Part shown: in pieces, positions 1 through 8,377 of the stretch | Numbering within the stretch: the stretch's first letter is position 1 | How the letters are laid out: each line of letters opens with the position of its first letter | NCBI GenBank assembly: GCA_963205315.1 | Contig: CAUJIO010000009.1 | Coordinates: forward strand, 1 to 64,000 | Origin: Pseudomonadota bacterium | GTDB lineage: Bacteria; Pseudomonadota; Alphaproteobacteria; Rhizobiales; Aestuariivirgaceae | Length of the DNA stretch: 64,000 nucleotides | Direction of reading: 5' to 3' | Position numbers and translations under genes: made by a program | The notes under the pieces: model-generated | Database searches by the model: none | What the model was told of the DNA's origin: nothing | The model's input: the letters and a program-made list of their open reading frames with translations, nothing else

Positions 1-177
1 GAAGCCCTGGATGCGGGCAAGACGTTGCAGGACCATTGCACTCACCTTATTGTACATGGCTGCTTGCATCTGCTGGGCTACGACCACGAAGATGAAGCCG
101 AGGCTGCCGAAATGGAACAGCTCGAGATCGACATCCTGAAAGGATTGGGCATCTCCGACCCCTATGAGCGACAGTGA
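1..177 (+). CDS. ybeY: Endoribonuclease YbeY, C-terminal fragment (cut by window edge)
   Basis: The reading frame is open from base 1 and ends with TGA at 175-177, giving the last 58 residues. They contain the zinc-binding signature of Ybe[12 protein letters not shown], whose three histidines hold the metal. YbeY is a single-strand endoribonuclease needed for 16S rRNA 3' maturation and ribosome quality control. The stop lies 14 bases inside the next gene (corC), so the two are probably translationally coupled, as is common for ybeY-corC pairs. The N-terminal half is outside the window. Confidence 0.93.
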   Translation, partial: EALDAGKTLQDHCTHLIVHGCLHLLGYDHEDEAEAAEMEQLEIDILKGLGISDPYERQ

Positions 178-1168
178 CAGTAGTAACGGCCTGACCCAGG
201 CCGAAGGCCGGCGTGATACGTTGTGGCGCCGCATCCGAAACAGGTTCGGCCGGGGCCGTGATCTGGGCTTGCGTGAAAGCCTCGAGGGCGCGCTCGAAAC
301 ACATGAGGCGCAGCACCCGGGCGAAAGCGTGCGCGAGGAAACCAAGTCGATGATGCTTAACATCATCGAGTTCTCGAATCTCAGGGTCGATGACGTCATG
401 GTACCGCGGGTCGACATCACGGCAATCGATGAGTCCGACACAATGCGCGATCTGCTGGAGAAGTTCGTCGACGCCAATCATTCCCGCGTTCCGGTCTACC
501 GCGAGACCCTCGATGGCGTTACCGGCATGATCCATGTGAAGGACTTCATGCGCTGGATGACCTCCAAGGGCGCCCGAAAGAAGAAGGCTGCGAAGGGCGA
601 GAAGCCGGTGCTGGCTGGCCTTTCCATTGCCGCATCCGAGCTTTCGACGCCGGTGAAGCAGGCGGGCCTCAACCGCGAGGTCTTGTTCGTGCCGCCATCG
701 ATGCCGGCCACCGACCTTCTGGTGCGCATGCAGGCCAGCCGCACGCATCTTGCCATCGTCATCGACGAGTACGGCGGTACCGAGGGGCTCGTTTCGATCG
801 AAGATCTGGTCGAAGTGATCGTCGGCGACATTGCCGACGAGCACGACACCGACGAGGCGGTCGAGATCAAGCCGCTCGAGGAGGGCCTTTATTCGGCCGA
901 CGGCCGCGTCGATATCGCTGAACTCGAAGCCCTGCTGAACGTCGACCTTCTGTCCGACGAAGAAGAGGAAGAAGCCGACACGCTCGCTGGCCTCGTCTTC
1001 AAGATCGCCGGACGCGTGCCCACACGCGGCGAAATCATCCGCCACGACTCGGGCCTCGAATTCGAAATCCTCGATTCCGACCCTCGCCGCGTCAAACGCG
1101 TGCGCATCAACGCCAGGAATGTCTCAGGCGGCGCGCTCGATACCGGCGAGGAAGAAGGGACGGGGTAG
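164..1168 (+). CDS. corC: CorC/HlyC-family CBS-domain protein
   Basis: This 334-residue protein has no membrane segment. It carries a tandem CBS pair (first about residues 78-135 starting V-M-V-P-R, second about 165-225 with D-E-Y-G-G-T-E-G) and a C-terminal CorC_HlyC transporter-associated domain (about 235-320). A run of acidic residues (D-E-E-E-E-E) lies near residue 265. The family is linked to magnesium/cobalt efflux; the cytosolic CBS module probably senses nucleotide or Mg. It starts inside ybeY. In many relatives lnt follows, but here the next gene is an FAD-linked oxidase, so the usual phoH-ybeY-corC-lnt order is broken. Confidence 0.9.
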   Translation: MSDSDSSNGLTQAEGRRDTLWRRIRNRFGRGRDLGLRESLEGALETHEAQHPGESVREETKSMMLNIIEFSNLRVDDVMVPRVDITAIDESDTMRDLLEKFVDANHSRVPVYRETLDGVTGMIHVKDFMRWMTSKGARKKKAAKGEKPVLAGLSIAASELSTPVKQAGLNREVLFVPPSMPATDLLVRMQASRTHLAIVIDEYGGTEGLVSIEDLVEVIVGDIADEHDTDEAVEIKPLEEGLYSADGRVDIAELEALLNVDLLSDEEEEEADTLAGLVFKIAGRVPTRGEIIRHDSGLEFEILDSDPRRVKRVRINARNVSGGALDTGEEEGTG

Positions 1169-1281
1169 GTCCGGCCCAACAATCAAGCCGTGATCTGTAA
1201 CATCCCGGCTTCTGCTGGCCTGACGCATGGGACATCAACGCACTCTTGCCTTCCCCGTGCAGTTCAGGTGAATTCTCCTTC

Positions 1282-2664
1282 ATGACATTGCATCGTGACC
1301 GAGACATTTCGCGAGAGAGCCTGATTGCCGACTTGCGTGCGGCGCTGGGCAAGGGCGCCGTCCTTACCGGTGCGGAGATCGGGGCCCGCCACGTGTCCGA
1401 CATGAGCGCCACGGGTACGGCTCCCCCTTTCGCGGTGCTCCGTCCACGGACGGCCGCTGAGGTGTCGGCCATTCTCCGGCTATGCCATTCGGCAGGTCAA
1501 TCCGTGATCGCACAGGGCGGCATGACTGGGCTGGCGGGCGGGGGAAATCCCACAGCCAATGACATCGTCATCAGCATGGAACTCTTGCGCGGCATCGAAG
1601 AGATCGACACGGTTTCCGCCACCATGACCGTCAAGGCCGGAACGCCGCTCGAAGAATGCCAGCAGGCGGCTGCTGATGCCGGTCTGTTTCTGGCGCTTGA
1701 CCTCGGATCGCGCGGCTCGTGCCAGATCGGCGGCAATCTCTCGACCAACGCCGGCGGCATCCGCGTCATCCGGTATGGAATGGCGCGCGAACAGGTGCTG
1801 GGCCTTGAAGCTGTGCTGGCAGACGGCACCGTCGTCTCCTCGTTGAACAAGATGCTGAAGAACAACGCCGGCTACGATCTCAAGCATCTGTTCATCGGTT
1901 CGGAAGGAACGCTGGGCATCATCACACGTGCGGTGTTACGCCTGCATCCGCGTCCCGCTGCAATAGCCACCGCCTTGTGCGGATTGGCGGATGACAAGGC
2001 CATCATCACCTTGCTCCGCCGGGCGCAAGCCGAACTCGGAAACGTCATGGCCTTCGAGGCCCTGTGGCCCGACTATCACCGCCATGTCGCCCAGATTCTC
2101 GATGTCCGGCCGTTCAGCGATGACCACGCCTTCTGGGTCATCCTCGAATCGACGGCCAAGGCCGATGATGTCGAGGCCTTCCTTGCCGGAATGATCGAAG
2201 AAGGTGTGATGCAGGATTGTGCGGTGGCGCAGACCGAGGCACAGGCCCATGCCTTCTGGAGCGTGCGCGACGGCCATCCCGTCGATGACTTGCCCAACAT
2301 AGTGAACTTCGATGTCTCGCTGCCGATCATGCAGATCGGAGCCTTTGCGGCGGATTGCCATGCCGCGATCAAGATGCGCTGGCCCAGCGCTCACTGTTTC
2401 ATCTACGGCCATATCGGCGACAGCAACCTGCACATCACGACCTCGATCGACTATGGCCCTGGTGAAGACATGCATACAGTGGACGATCTGGTCTACGGCG
2501 CAGTAAAGGCCCACAGTGGTTCGATTTCTGCGGAACACGGAATTGGATCCTTGAAACGCTCATATCTTCACCTGTCGCGCAGCCCGCAGGAGCTGGCTCT
2601 GATGAGAACGCTCAAGCAGGCGTTGGACCCCAGTGGCATTCTCAATCCCGGCAAGGTGATCTGA
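1282..2664 (+). CDS. FAD-binding oxidase, GlcD / D-2-hydroxyacid dehydrogenase family
   Basis: This 460-residue flavoprotein has the N-terminal FAD_binding_4 (PCMH) domain with G-G-M-T-G-L-A-G-G-G and G-G-N-L-S-T-N-A-G-G, and a C-terminal FAD-oxidase domain with H-I-G-D-S-N-L-H and A-E-H-G-I-G, the metal/substrate histidines of D-lactate, glycolate and D-2-hydroxyglutarate dehydrogenases. It probably oxidises a D-2-hydroxy acid and passes electrons to a quinone or carrier. The ATG at 1282 is preferred over the upstream TTG at 1246 because AGGTGA lies about 10 bases before it. The stop codon abuts the ATG of the next gene. The exact substrate cannot be told from sequence. Confidence 0.85.
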   Translation: MTLHRDRDISRESLIADLRAALGKGAVLTGAEIGARHVSDMSATGTAPPFAVLRPRTAAEVSAILRLCHSAGQSVIAQGGMTGLAGGGNPTANDIVISMELLRGIEEIDTVSATMTVKAGTPLEECQQAAADAGLFLALDLGSRGSCQIGGNLSTNAGGIRVIRYGMAREQVLGLEAVLADGTVVSSLNKMLKNNAGYDLKHLFIGSEGTLGIITRAVLRLHPRPAAIATALCGLADDKAIITLLRRAQAELGNVMAFEALWPDYHRHVAQILDVRPFSDDHAFWVILESTAKADDVEAFLAGMIEEGVMQDCAVAQTEAQAHAFWSVRDGHPVDDLPNIVNFDVSLPIMQIGAFAADCHAAIKMRWPSAHCFIYGHIGDSNLHITTSIDYGPGEDMHTVDDLVYGAVKAHSGSISAEHGIGSLKRSYLHLSRSPQELALMRTLKQALDPSGILNPGKVI

Positions 2665-3279
2665 ATGGACGTCTTCCGCCCACTGATCAACTCGCATTGG
2701 GCTTTCCGGCTTTTTCTCGCACTTCCAGCCATTGCCATGCTGTGGCGGTTCGGGCTGATGGCTGGCGGCACCGGGCAGTTGCTCTCCGCTTCCGGCGAAT
2801 GGGCCGCACGGCTGCTGATCGTGACGCTTGCCGTCACGCCTCTTCGCATGCTGTTCCACCAGTTCGGTCTGGCCCAGCACCTCCCGATGTGGCTGTTCAA
2901 ACGGCGGCGCGATCTCGGGCTTGCCGCCTTTCTCTATGCGGCCCTGCATCTTGCCACCTATGTGGCGCGGCAGTCCAACCTGCATCTCATCCTCTATGAG
3001 ATGCGGTACATCGAATATATCATGGGATGGATTGCCATCACGTCCATGCTGATCATTGCCGTCATCAGCAACGACTGGTCCGTGCACCACCTCGGTACGA
3101 AATGGAAGTTGTTGCAGCGCCTGGTCTATGTTTCGGCCGTTGCCGCTTTCCTGCACTGGCTGTGGATCAAGCTCGACGATGTCCCGGTTCTTGTCCATTT
3201 CGCGCCGCTGGCCGCGCTCGAAGCCTTTCGCCTCTGGTACAATTTTGCGCGGCCGGCGGGGCCCAGGCACCCGTCATAG
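2665..3279 (+). CDS. msrQ: MsrQ/YedZ-like heme-binding membrane protein
   Basis: The 204-residue protein has about five to six hydrophobic spans and the ferric-reductase-like transmembrane domain of MsrQ (YedZ), with conserved histidines in the A-L-H-L-A-T-Y and F-L-H-W-L segments that would ligate heme. MsrQ normally passes quinone electrons to the periplasmic molybdoenzyme MsrP, which repairs methionine sulfoxide. No msrP gene is beside it. Instead it follows a flavin oxidase with no gap (TGA then ATG), which suggests co-translation and possibly a shared redox role. The family call is solid; MsrQ function is inferred. Confidence 0.75.
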   Translation: MDVFRPLINSHWAFRLFLALPAIAMLWRFGLMAGGTGQLLSASGEWAARLLIVTLAVTPLRMLFHQFGLAQHLPMWLFKRRRDLGLAAFLYAALHLATYVARQSNLHLILYEMRYIEYIMGWIAITSMLIIAVISNDWSVHHLGTKWKLLQRLVYVSAVAAFLHWLWIKLDDVPVLVHFAPLAALEAFRLWYNFARPAGPRHPS

Positions 3280-3286
3280 CAGTCCG

Positions 3287-3336
3287 GGTGCGCCGTTTGT
3301 CCCCTCCGCCAAGCCAGAGGACACGTCCGGCGCACC
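3287..3336. terminator. Inverted repeat between convergent msrQ-like and RTX genes
   Basis: GGTGCGCCG at 3287-3295 pairs perfectly with CGGCGCACC at 3328-3336. The loop has further partial pairing (TGTCC with GGACA). It sits in the 72-bp gap between two convergent genes, so it may act as a bidirectional terminator. There is no strong T run on either strand, so Rho-independent action is uncertain. Confidence 0.4.
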
Positions 3337-3351
3337 ACTCCACGCGCTCGT

Positions 3352-5097
3352 TCAAAGAACGAAGTCCGTGCTGAAAAGCTCCTTGATGGATGTCACCAGG
3401 ATGGAGAAGTCGGCCACTGAATCGCCATTGATGTCGCCGCGCACGACAAGATCTGTTCCTGAATCGGCAATCCAGATCGAGTTTGCGGCAGCCGTGGTGC
3501 CGGCAAACTTGAAGGCCTGATCGTCTGCCTTCTTCACATTCGCATCGATGGCGTCGAGGTTGATCTTGTCCAGGCCAGAAACGAAATCCTGAATGGTGTC
3601 GCGCGCAGTGCCAGCGATGCCACTGTCCGACACGCGCAGGAAAATGAACTGGTCGGCGGCATTGTCGCCGGCACCGCCGCGCAGAATGTCCCCCTCGCTG
3701 CCGCCGGTCAGGCGATCGCGCCCGGCCCCGCCGAGCAGACTGTCAGTGCCACGATCACCTGTTAGCGTATCGTTTCCGTCACCGCCCTTGATGATGTCGG
3801 TGCCGTCCATTCCAAAAATCGTGTCGTTGCCGCCTCGGCCGTCAATCACGTCGGCATAGCGGGTTCCCGTGAAGGCATCCGAGCTGTCGCCCAACGCAAT
3901 GTCGAGCGCGCCGCGGGGATCGACGATCCGCGTCGCGGCAATCGCGTTGGTCTCCGGTGTCAGCGCCATGAACGTGAAGATCAGCCGTCCATCCGGAAGT
4001 TCGTCCACGGACCGGAGATCGGCGAAGTTCCGGATACCGTCATTGGGGACATAATTGTCATAGACTGTTGCGACGTCGCCGTCGGCAGTGCCATCGGCAT
4101 TGAAGATCCGGACCTGAATCTTGTAGCCAATCGTGTCGTTATCGGGGTTGCTGCGCCAGGTGACCGCAAAGCGGCCATCGCTCAGCGCTGTTATCTCGGA
4201 CCGCCGGTGCTCCGAGAAGATGTCGTCGGGCACCGTGAATATATCGCCAACCTTGTCACCGGCCGCAGTGATGATCTGGCCCTGTATCACCGGCCCCTTG
4301 TTGTATGGGGGCGTGAGGCTCTCGTCGGACCAGGTGACAACGAAATTTCCGTTTTGAAGTCTTTCGATTGCGACATCGGCGAACTGGCCGATTCCGGTCA
4401 GCGGGATTTCCTCTCCGGAGGGGCTTCCATTTTTATTGTAGCGCTGGACGGCCACTTCTTCATTGAGAACGCCGGAGATGGAGATGCCCGCCACAATCAG
4501 GCCCCCCGCTCCGAAGGTTGCGGAAAAACCACCCGATTCATCGACGAAGAAGCTGGCGGGAAGCGGCATTTCCCCGCCACTCGGCGTACCGTCAGCATTA
4601 TAGATGCGGAACCTCGTTGGAGGGCTCGACGAGGACGACGACTGGTCCTCCCAGAACACCACGTACCTCCCGTCATTCAGCGCCATGATTGATTCAACGT
4701 TCTGATCGCCACTGGTCACGGTCGGCACCGTGATTTCTCCGCCGATTTTTCCGCCGGAGGCACTGAAAATCTGCATGCGGACGGTTGTGCCGGTAAAATC
4801 AGGAGCAGTTTCACTTTCATCCGTCCAGACGACGACGATGTTGCCATTCTTGAGCTGCACCACCTGGGCATCTGACTGCTTGCCGAACGTCGTGGTGTTG
4901 ACATCCTGATTGTTGCCGGCAGCGGAACCGTCGACCGTGAACTGCCGCATCGAGATGTCGGCGGTGCTACTCAACTCATCGGCAACGACAAGCAGGTTGC
5001 CATTGCGCAGGATGATGGCGTCATTTGTCCAATCGACGGTGCTGCCGGGATCAACATCGTAAACGCTGAAATTCTGATAGACGACCGGCTTCGCCAT
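3352..5097 (-). CDS. RTX (hemolysin-type calcium-binding) repeat protein, putative type I secretion substrate
   Basis: The protein has 581 residues from the ATG at 5097, which has GAGGAG seven bases upstream; an upstream TTG lacks such a site. The first ~400 residues carry about six copies of a beta-strand motif of the form L-x-[DN]-G-[NR]-x-x-V-x-W, as in a beta-propeller or lectin-like fold. Residues ~419-478 are tandem RTX nonapeptides (G-G-x-G-x-D-x-L-x) that bind calcium. The C-terminal ~100 residues resemble a serralysin-type M10_C segment with D-I-N-G-D-S. There is no N-terminal signal peptide, fitting type I secretion, but no ABC exporter is nearby. No catalytic motif was seen, so it may be an adhesin or surface-layer protein. 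Confidence 0.8.
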   Translation of the reverse strand: MAKPVVYQNFSVYDVDPGSTVDWTNDAIILRNGNLLVVADELSSTADISMRQFTVDGSAAGNNQDVNTTTFGKQSDAQVVQLKNGNIVVVWTDESETAPDFTGTTVRMQIFSASGGKIGGEITVPTVTSGDQNVESIMALNDGRYVVFWEDQSSSSSSPPTRFRIYNADGTPSGGEMPLPASFFVDESGGFSATFGAGGLIVAGISISGVLNEEVAVQRYNKNGSPSGEEIPLTGIGQFADVAIERLQNGNFVVTWSDESLTPPYNKGPVIQGQIITAAGDKVGDIFTVPDDIFSEHRRSEITALSDGRFAVTWRSNPDNDTIGYKIQVRIFNADGTADGDVATVYDNYVPNDGIRNFADLRSVDELPDGRLIFTFMALTPETNAIAATRIVDPRGALDIALGDSSDAFTGTRYADVIDGRGGNDTIFGMDGTDIIKGGDGNDTLTGDRGTDSLLGGAGRDRLTGGSEGDILRGGAGDNAADQFIFLRVSDSGIAGTARDTIQDFVSGLDKINLDAIDANVKKADDQAFKFAGTTAAANSIWIADSGTDLVVRGDINGDSVADFSILVTSIKELFSTDFVL

Positions 5098-5212
5098 GGC
5101 TGTACTCCTCAATCTGAAAGTGTGCAGCCGCGCGGTTTAAACTTCCAATCACACAACCTTAAATAAACAAACTGTGATCCAACCGCATTTCACCAAATTT
5201 CGGGGATGACGA

Positions 5213-6826
5213 TCAGGGCCTGCCGGATAGAATGATTTCGGCGCCGCGCCAGCCGGCCATCATCGAGGGCGCATTGGTATTGCCGGCGATCAGGTTGGGG
5301 AAAATCGAAGCGTCGCAGATGCGCAGGCCCTCGATCCCGTGCACCCGCAACTGCGGATCGACCACGGAAGTGGCGGGATCAGGGCCCATGCGACAGGTGC
5401 AAGACTGGTGATAGACGGTGCCGCTGCGTTGCCGCAGGTCGTGGATCAAGTCCTCGTCGCGGCTGACAGCCGGTCCTGGGCGCAGTTCCTCGGCAATGAG
5501 GCTCTTCATCGGTTCGGTGGCGGCGATGGTGCGGAGATATTTCACTGCACTCAGCATCTCAGCCTCATCCTGCGCCGTGCCATAGACATTGAAGGACAGT
5601 TTCGGTGCCGTGAAGGGATCAGCGGACTTGATCATCACCTCGCCGGTGCTGGTGGGCCGGCAGTTGGACAGGCCAAGCGACAGGCCCGAGAAGGGATCTG
5701 GATTGAGCAACGGGCGTTCGCCATCCTTGGGGATCAGCGTCGAGAAGGCCTGCATGTAAAGCTGCATGTTGGGCCGGTCCAGATCGGGGCTGGTGCGGAA
5801 GAAGCCGCCGCCCTGATTGACGCTGAGAGACAGGGGGCCACGCCGCGTCAGGATATATTGCAGCCCGGTGCGCAGCTTGCCCCACCACGGGCGTAGTGTG
5901 TCGTTGAGCGTCGGCACCTTCATGCGGAAGGTGTAGTTGATGCCATGATGGTCCTGCATCCGCGCGCCGACATTGGCGTTGGCCTGAAGAACATCAATGC
6001 CAAGCGATTGCAGCAGAGGTCCGGGACCGATGCCTGACAGCTGCAACAGCTGCGGCGAGTTGAGGGCACCGCCCGAGAGGATCACATCGCTGCCCGCCCT
6101 GGCGGTGAGGCGCTGGCCATGCCTTGCATATTCGACGCCCACCGCGCGTTTGCCCTCGAAGAGGATTCGCGTCACGTGGGCACGGGTTTCGACTTTCAGG
6201 TTCTTCCGTCCCATGGCCGGCCGCAGAAAGGCGCGCGCGGCCGAAAGCCTGCGGCCGCCCTTGGTGGTGAGTTGATAGAGGCCAACGCCTTCCTGTTCGG
6301 CACCATTGAAGTCCGGATTGCGTTTCAGGCCCGTCGCTTCGGTGGCGGCGATGAAGGGTTCGCACAGGGGATGGGCGTCGGCGCCAATGTCAGTAATCGT
6401 CAGCGGTCCGCCACTGCCGCGCCAGGCGTGGTCACCCGCCGCATAGTCCTCCATCTGCTTGTAGATGGGCAGCACATCGTCCCAGCCCCAGCCTGTATTG
6501 CCCTGGCGCTTCCAATCCTCATAGTCTTGCGCGTGGCCGCGGATATAAACCATGGCGTTGATCGACGACGACCCGCCGAGAATTTTGCCGCGTGGATAAT
6601 AGTCACGCTGGCCATTGAGGCCGGGATCGGGCTCGGCCTCGTACATCCAATTGCAAGTCTTGTCATAGAAGGTCTTGCCGTAGCCCAGCGGCATCTGCAC
6701 GAAGAAGCGCATGTCGCTGCCGCCGGCCTCAAGCAGCAGCACACGATGCTTGCCACTCGCAGTCAGCCGGTTGGCCAGCACGCAACCGGCGGAGCCAGCA
6801 CCAACGATGATGAAATCAAAATCCAA
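5213..6826 (-). CDS. GMC-family FAD oxidoreductase (choline/alcohol dehydrogenase-like)
   Basis: The 537-residue enzyme begins with the dinucleotide fold I-I-V-G-A-G-S-A-G-C-V-L-A and has the GMC signature G-G-S-S-S-I-N-A-M-V-Y-I-R-G. The C-terminal H-Q-S-C-T-C-R-M-G and N-A-P-S-M-M-A-G supply the catalytic His and Asn. Members oxidise primary alcohols, choline or polyethylene glycol. The first in-frame ATG falls after the FAD motif, so translation must start at a non-ATG codon; TTG at 6826 is the best candidate, 14 bases after the tautomerase stop. The substrate is unknown. Confidence 0.88.
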   Translation of the reverse strand: MDFDFIIVGAGSAGCVLANRLTASGKHRVLLLEAGGSDMRFFVQMPLGYGKTFYDKTCNWMYEAEPDPGLNGQRDYYPRGKILGGSSSINAMVYIRGHAQDYEDWKRQGNTGWGWDDVLPIYKQMEDYAAGDHAWRGSGGPLTITDIGADAHPLCEPFIAATEATGLKRNPDFNGAEQEGVGLYQLTTKGGRRLSAARAFLRPAMGRKNLKVETRAHVTRILFEGKRAVGVEYARHGQRLTARAGSDVILSGGALNSPQLLQLSGIGPGPLLQSLGIDVLQANANVGARMQDHHGINYTFRMKVPTLNDTLRPWWGKLRTGLQYILTRRGPLSLSVNQGGGFFRTSPDLDRPNMQLYMQAFSTLIPKDGERPLLNPDPFSGLSLGLSNCRPTSTGEVMIKSADPFTAPKLSFNVYGTAQDEAEMLSAVKYLRTIAATEPMKSLIAEELRPGPAVSRDEDLIHDLRQRSGTVYHQSCTCRMGPDPATSVVDPQLRVHGIEGLRICDASIFPNLIAGNTNAPSMMAGWRGAEIILSGRP

Positions 6827-6840
6827 GATGTCCGACCCGT

Positions 6841-7020
6841 TCAGGTGCAATCCTTGTCGCCGACATACCATTCCTCGGCGGCGATGTCCTCGAACACGAT
6901 CCACATATCGGTGGGTTTCAGGCCGGTGGCCTCGACGACGGCATTCTTGATGCCGGTGGCCATCTTCTGCTTGGTCGCCTTCGAATGGCCCTTCAGGATC
7001 TTGACGGTGATCATCGGCAT
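6841..7020 (-). CDS. 4-oxalocrotonate tautomerase family protein (59 aa)
   Basis: This short gene is easily missed because the long frame of the GMC gene runs through it in another phase. Translation from the ATG at 7020 gives 59 residues starting M-P-M-I-T-V, with the catalytic proline exposed after Met removal, followed by the family pattern K-x-K-M-A-x-x-I and the C-terminal W-I-V-F-E-D-I. GAGAGGA lies about 6 bases before the start. The family tautomerises 2-hydroxymuconate-like enols. It is the first gene of a two-gene operon with the GMC oxidoreductase. Confidence 0.85.
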   Translation of the reverse strand: MPMITVKILKGHSKATKQKMATGIKNAVVEATGLKPTDMWIVFEDIAAEEWYVGDKDCT

Positions 7021-7100
7021 GGCAAATCCTCTCTCTGGTGAGCTGTAACACTATGAACCGAAGCATTTCGTAGCAAAAGCGCCAGTTCTTGCTCACCTTC

Positions 7101-7120
7101 GGTGATAATTTTTCATCACC
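7101..7120. promoter_or_regulatory. Imperfect palindrome in the divergent promoter region (putative operator)
   Basis: GGTGATAATTTTTCATCACC is a near-palindrome with perfect 6-bp arms, preceded by TCACC at 7093-7097 that can pair alternatively with GGTGA. It lies between the divergent tautomerase/GMC and dehydratase/dehydrogenase operons, where a shared GntR- or LysR-type operator would be expected. No regulator gene is adjacent, so the assignment is tentative. Confidence 0.3.
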
Positions 7121-7182
7121 CGCCGGGCCTGCGACCTGCTATCAGGGCATTCCAGCAGACCCTTGCGCTGGAGGCACTCCCC

Positions 7183-8376
7183 ATGAAAATCAAGGACCTC
7201 AAGGTCTTCATCGTCGGCAATCCGCCGCCCTCCTGGGGCGGGCGCTATTTCACCTTCGTCAAGCTAACCACCGACAACGGCATCGAAGGCATCGGCGAAT
7301 GCTATTGCGCCACCTTCGGGCCGAAGGCGATGACGACGATGATCGAGGATACATTCGGGCGCTATGTGGAGGGCATGGACCCGTTCCACATCGAGGACCT
7401 ATGGCGCAAAGTCTATGGCTCGGGCTTCACCCAGCGCCCAGACGTGTCGCTGATGGGCGTGCTTTCGGGCATCGAAATCGCGCTGTGGGACATCATCGGC
7501 AAATCCGTCAACAAGCCGGTCTATGAGCTCCTCGGCGGACGCGTGCAGGAGAAACTGCGTTCCTATACCTACATCTATCCCGACCTTGCCAAGGGCCAGG
7601 ACGACTCGATCTACTGGAATGCCGAGGCTTCGGCCGAACGAGCGGCCGAATATGTGAAGAAGGGCTTCACCGCCATCAAGTTCGATCCAGCAGCGCCATA
7701 CTCAGCGTTTGACCCGCGCCAGCCGTCGCTGGAATCGATCGAACTCTGTACGCGATTCTGCCGGCTGATCCGCGAGGCGGTGGGCGACAAGGCCGATCTC
7801 CTGTTCGGCACGCACGGACAGTTCACGGCCTCTGGCGCCATCCGCTTTGCCAAGCAGATCGAAAAATACAATCCGCTGTGGTTCGAGGAGCCGACGCCGC
7901 CCGACCGTCCGGAGGAAATGGCCCTTGTGGCGCGCGGCACATCGATTCCGGTAGCGACCGGCGAACGGCTCACCACCAAGTATGAATTCGGCCGTGTGCT
8001 GGAGTTGCGCGCCGCATCGATTCTGCAAATGGCGCTGGGCCGCGTCGGCGGCATCTGGGAGGCCAAGAAGATCGCCGGCATGGCGGAAGTCTTCTACGCT
8101 CAGATCGCGCCACATCTTTATGCCGGACCGATCGAGGCCGCCGCCAATATTCACTATGGCACGTCGCTGCCCAATTTCCTCATTCTGGAATCAATCGAAA
8201 CCTTCGGCGGCTTCTATGCCAAGCTGCTGAAGAAGCCGATCCAGTGGGAGGACGGCTATGTCATCCCGCCCACGGCGCCAGGTCTCGGCGTCGAGCTCAA
8301 TGAAGAGGTCGCGCTGGCGCATCCCTATACCGGAACCAAGTTACATCTGGAAATGACCAACCACGTGGTGAGATAA
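7183..8376 (+). CDS. Mandelate racemase/muconate lactonizing enzyme family (enolase superfamily) dehydratase
   Basis: The 397-residue protein has the enolase-superfamily N-terminal cap, then a barrel with the expected catalytic set: A-I-K-F-D, F-G-T-H-G-Q, W-F-E-E-P, A-T-G-E-R and the base His in A-P-H-L-Y. The H-G-Q and E-E-P pattern is typical of sugar-acid dehydratases such as galactonate or mannonate dehydratases. ATG 7183 is preceded by GGAGG eight bases upstream, better than the distal start at 7102. It is followed after one base by a dehydrogenase gene, so both probably serve one sugar-acid or hydroxy-acid pathway. The exact substrate is unknown. Confidence 0.85.
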   Translation: MKIKDLKVFIVGNPPPSWGGRYFTFVKLTTDNGIEGIGECYCATFGPKAMTTMIEDTFGRYVEGMDPFHIEDLWRKVYGSGFTQRPDVSLMGVLSGIEIALWDIIGKSVNKPVYELLGGRVQEKLRSYTYIYPDLAKGQDDSIYWNAEASAERAAEYVKKGFTAIKFDPAAPYSAFDPRQPSLESIELCTRFCRLIREAVGDKADLLFGTHGQFTASGAIRFAKQIEKYNPLWFEEPTPPDRPEEMALVARGTSIPVATGERLTTKYEFGRVLELRAASILQMALGRVGGIWEAKKIAGMAEVFYAQIAPHLYAGPIEAAANIHYGTSLPNFLILESIETFGGFYAKLLKKPIQWEDGYVIPPTAPGLGVELNEEVALAHPYTGTKLHLEMTNHVVR

Positions 8377-8377
8377 A

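Noticed and set aside
47-1045. A long minus-strand frame opposite corC
   Set aside because: It mirrors the coding frame of a clear CBS-domain gene and shows no family motif.
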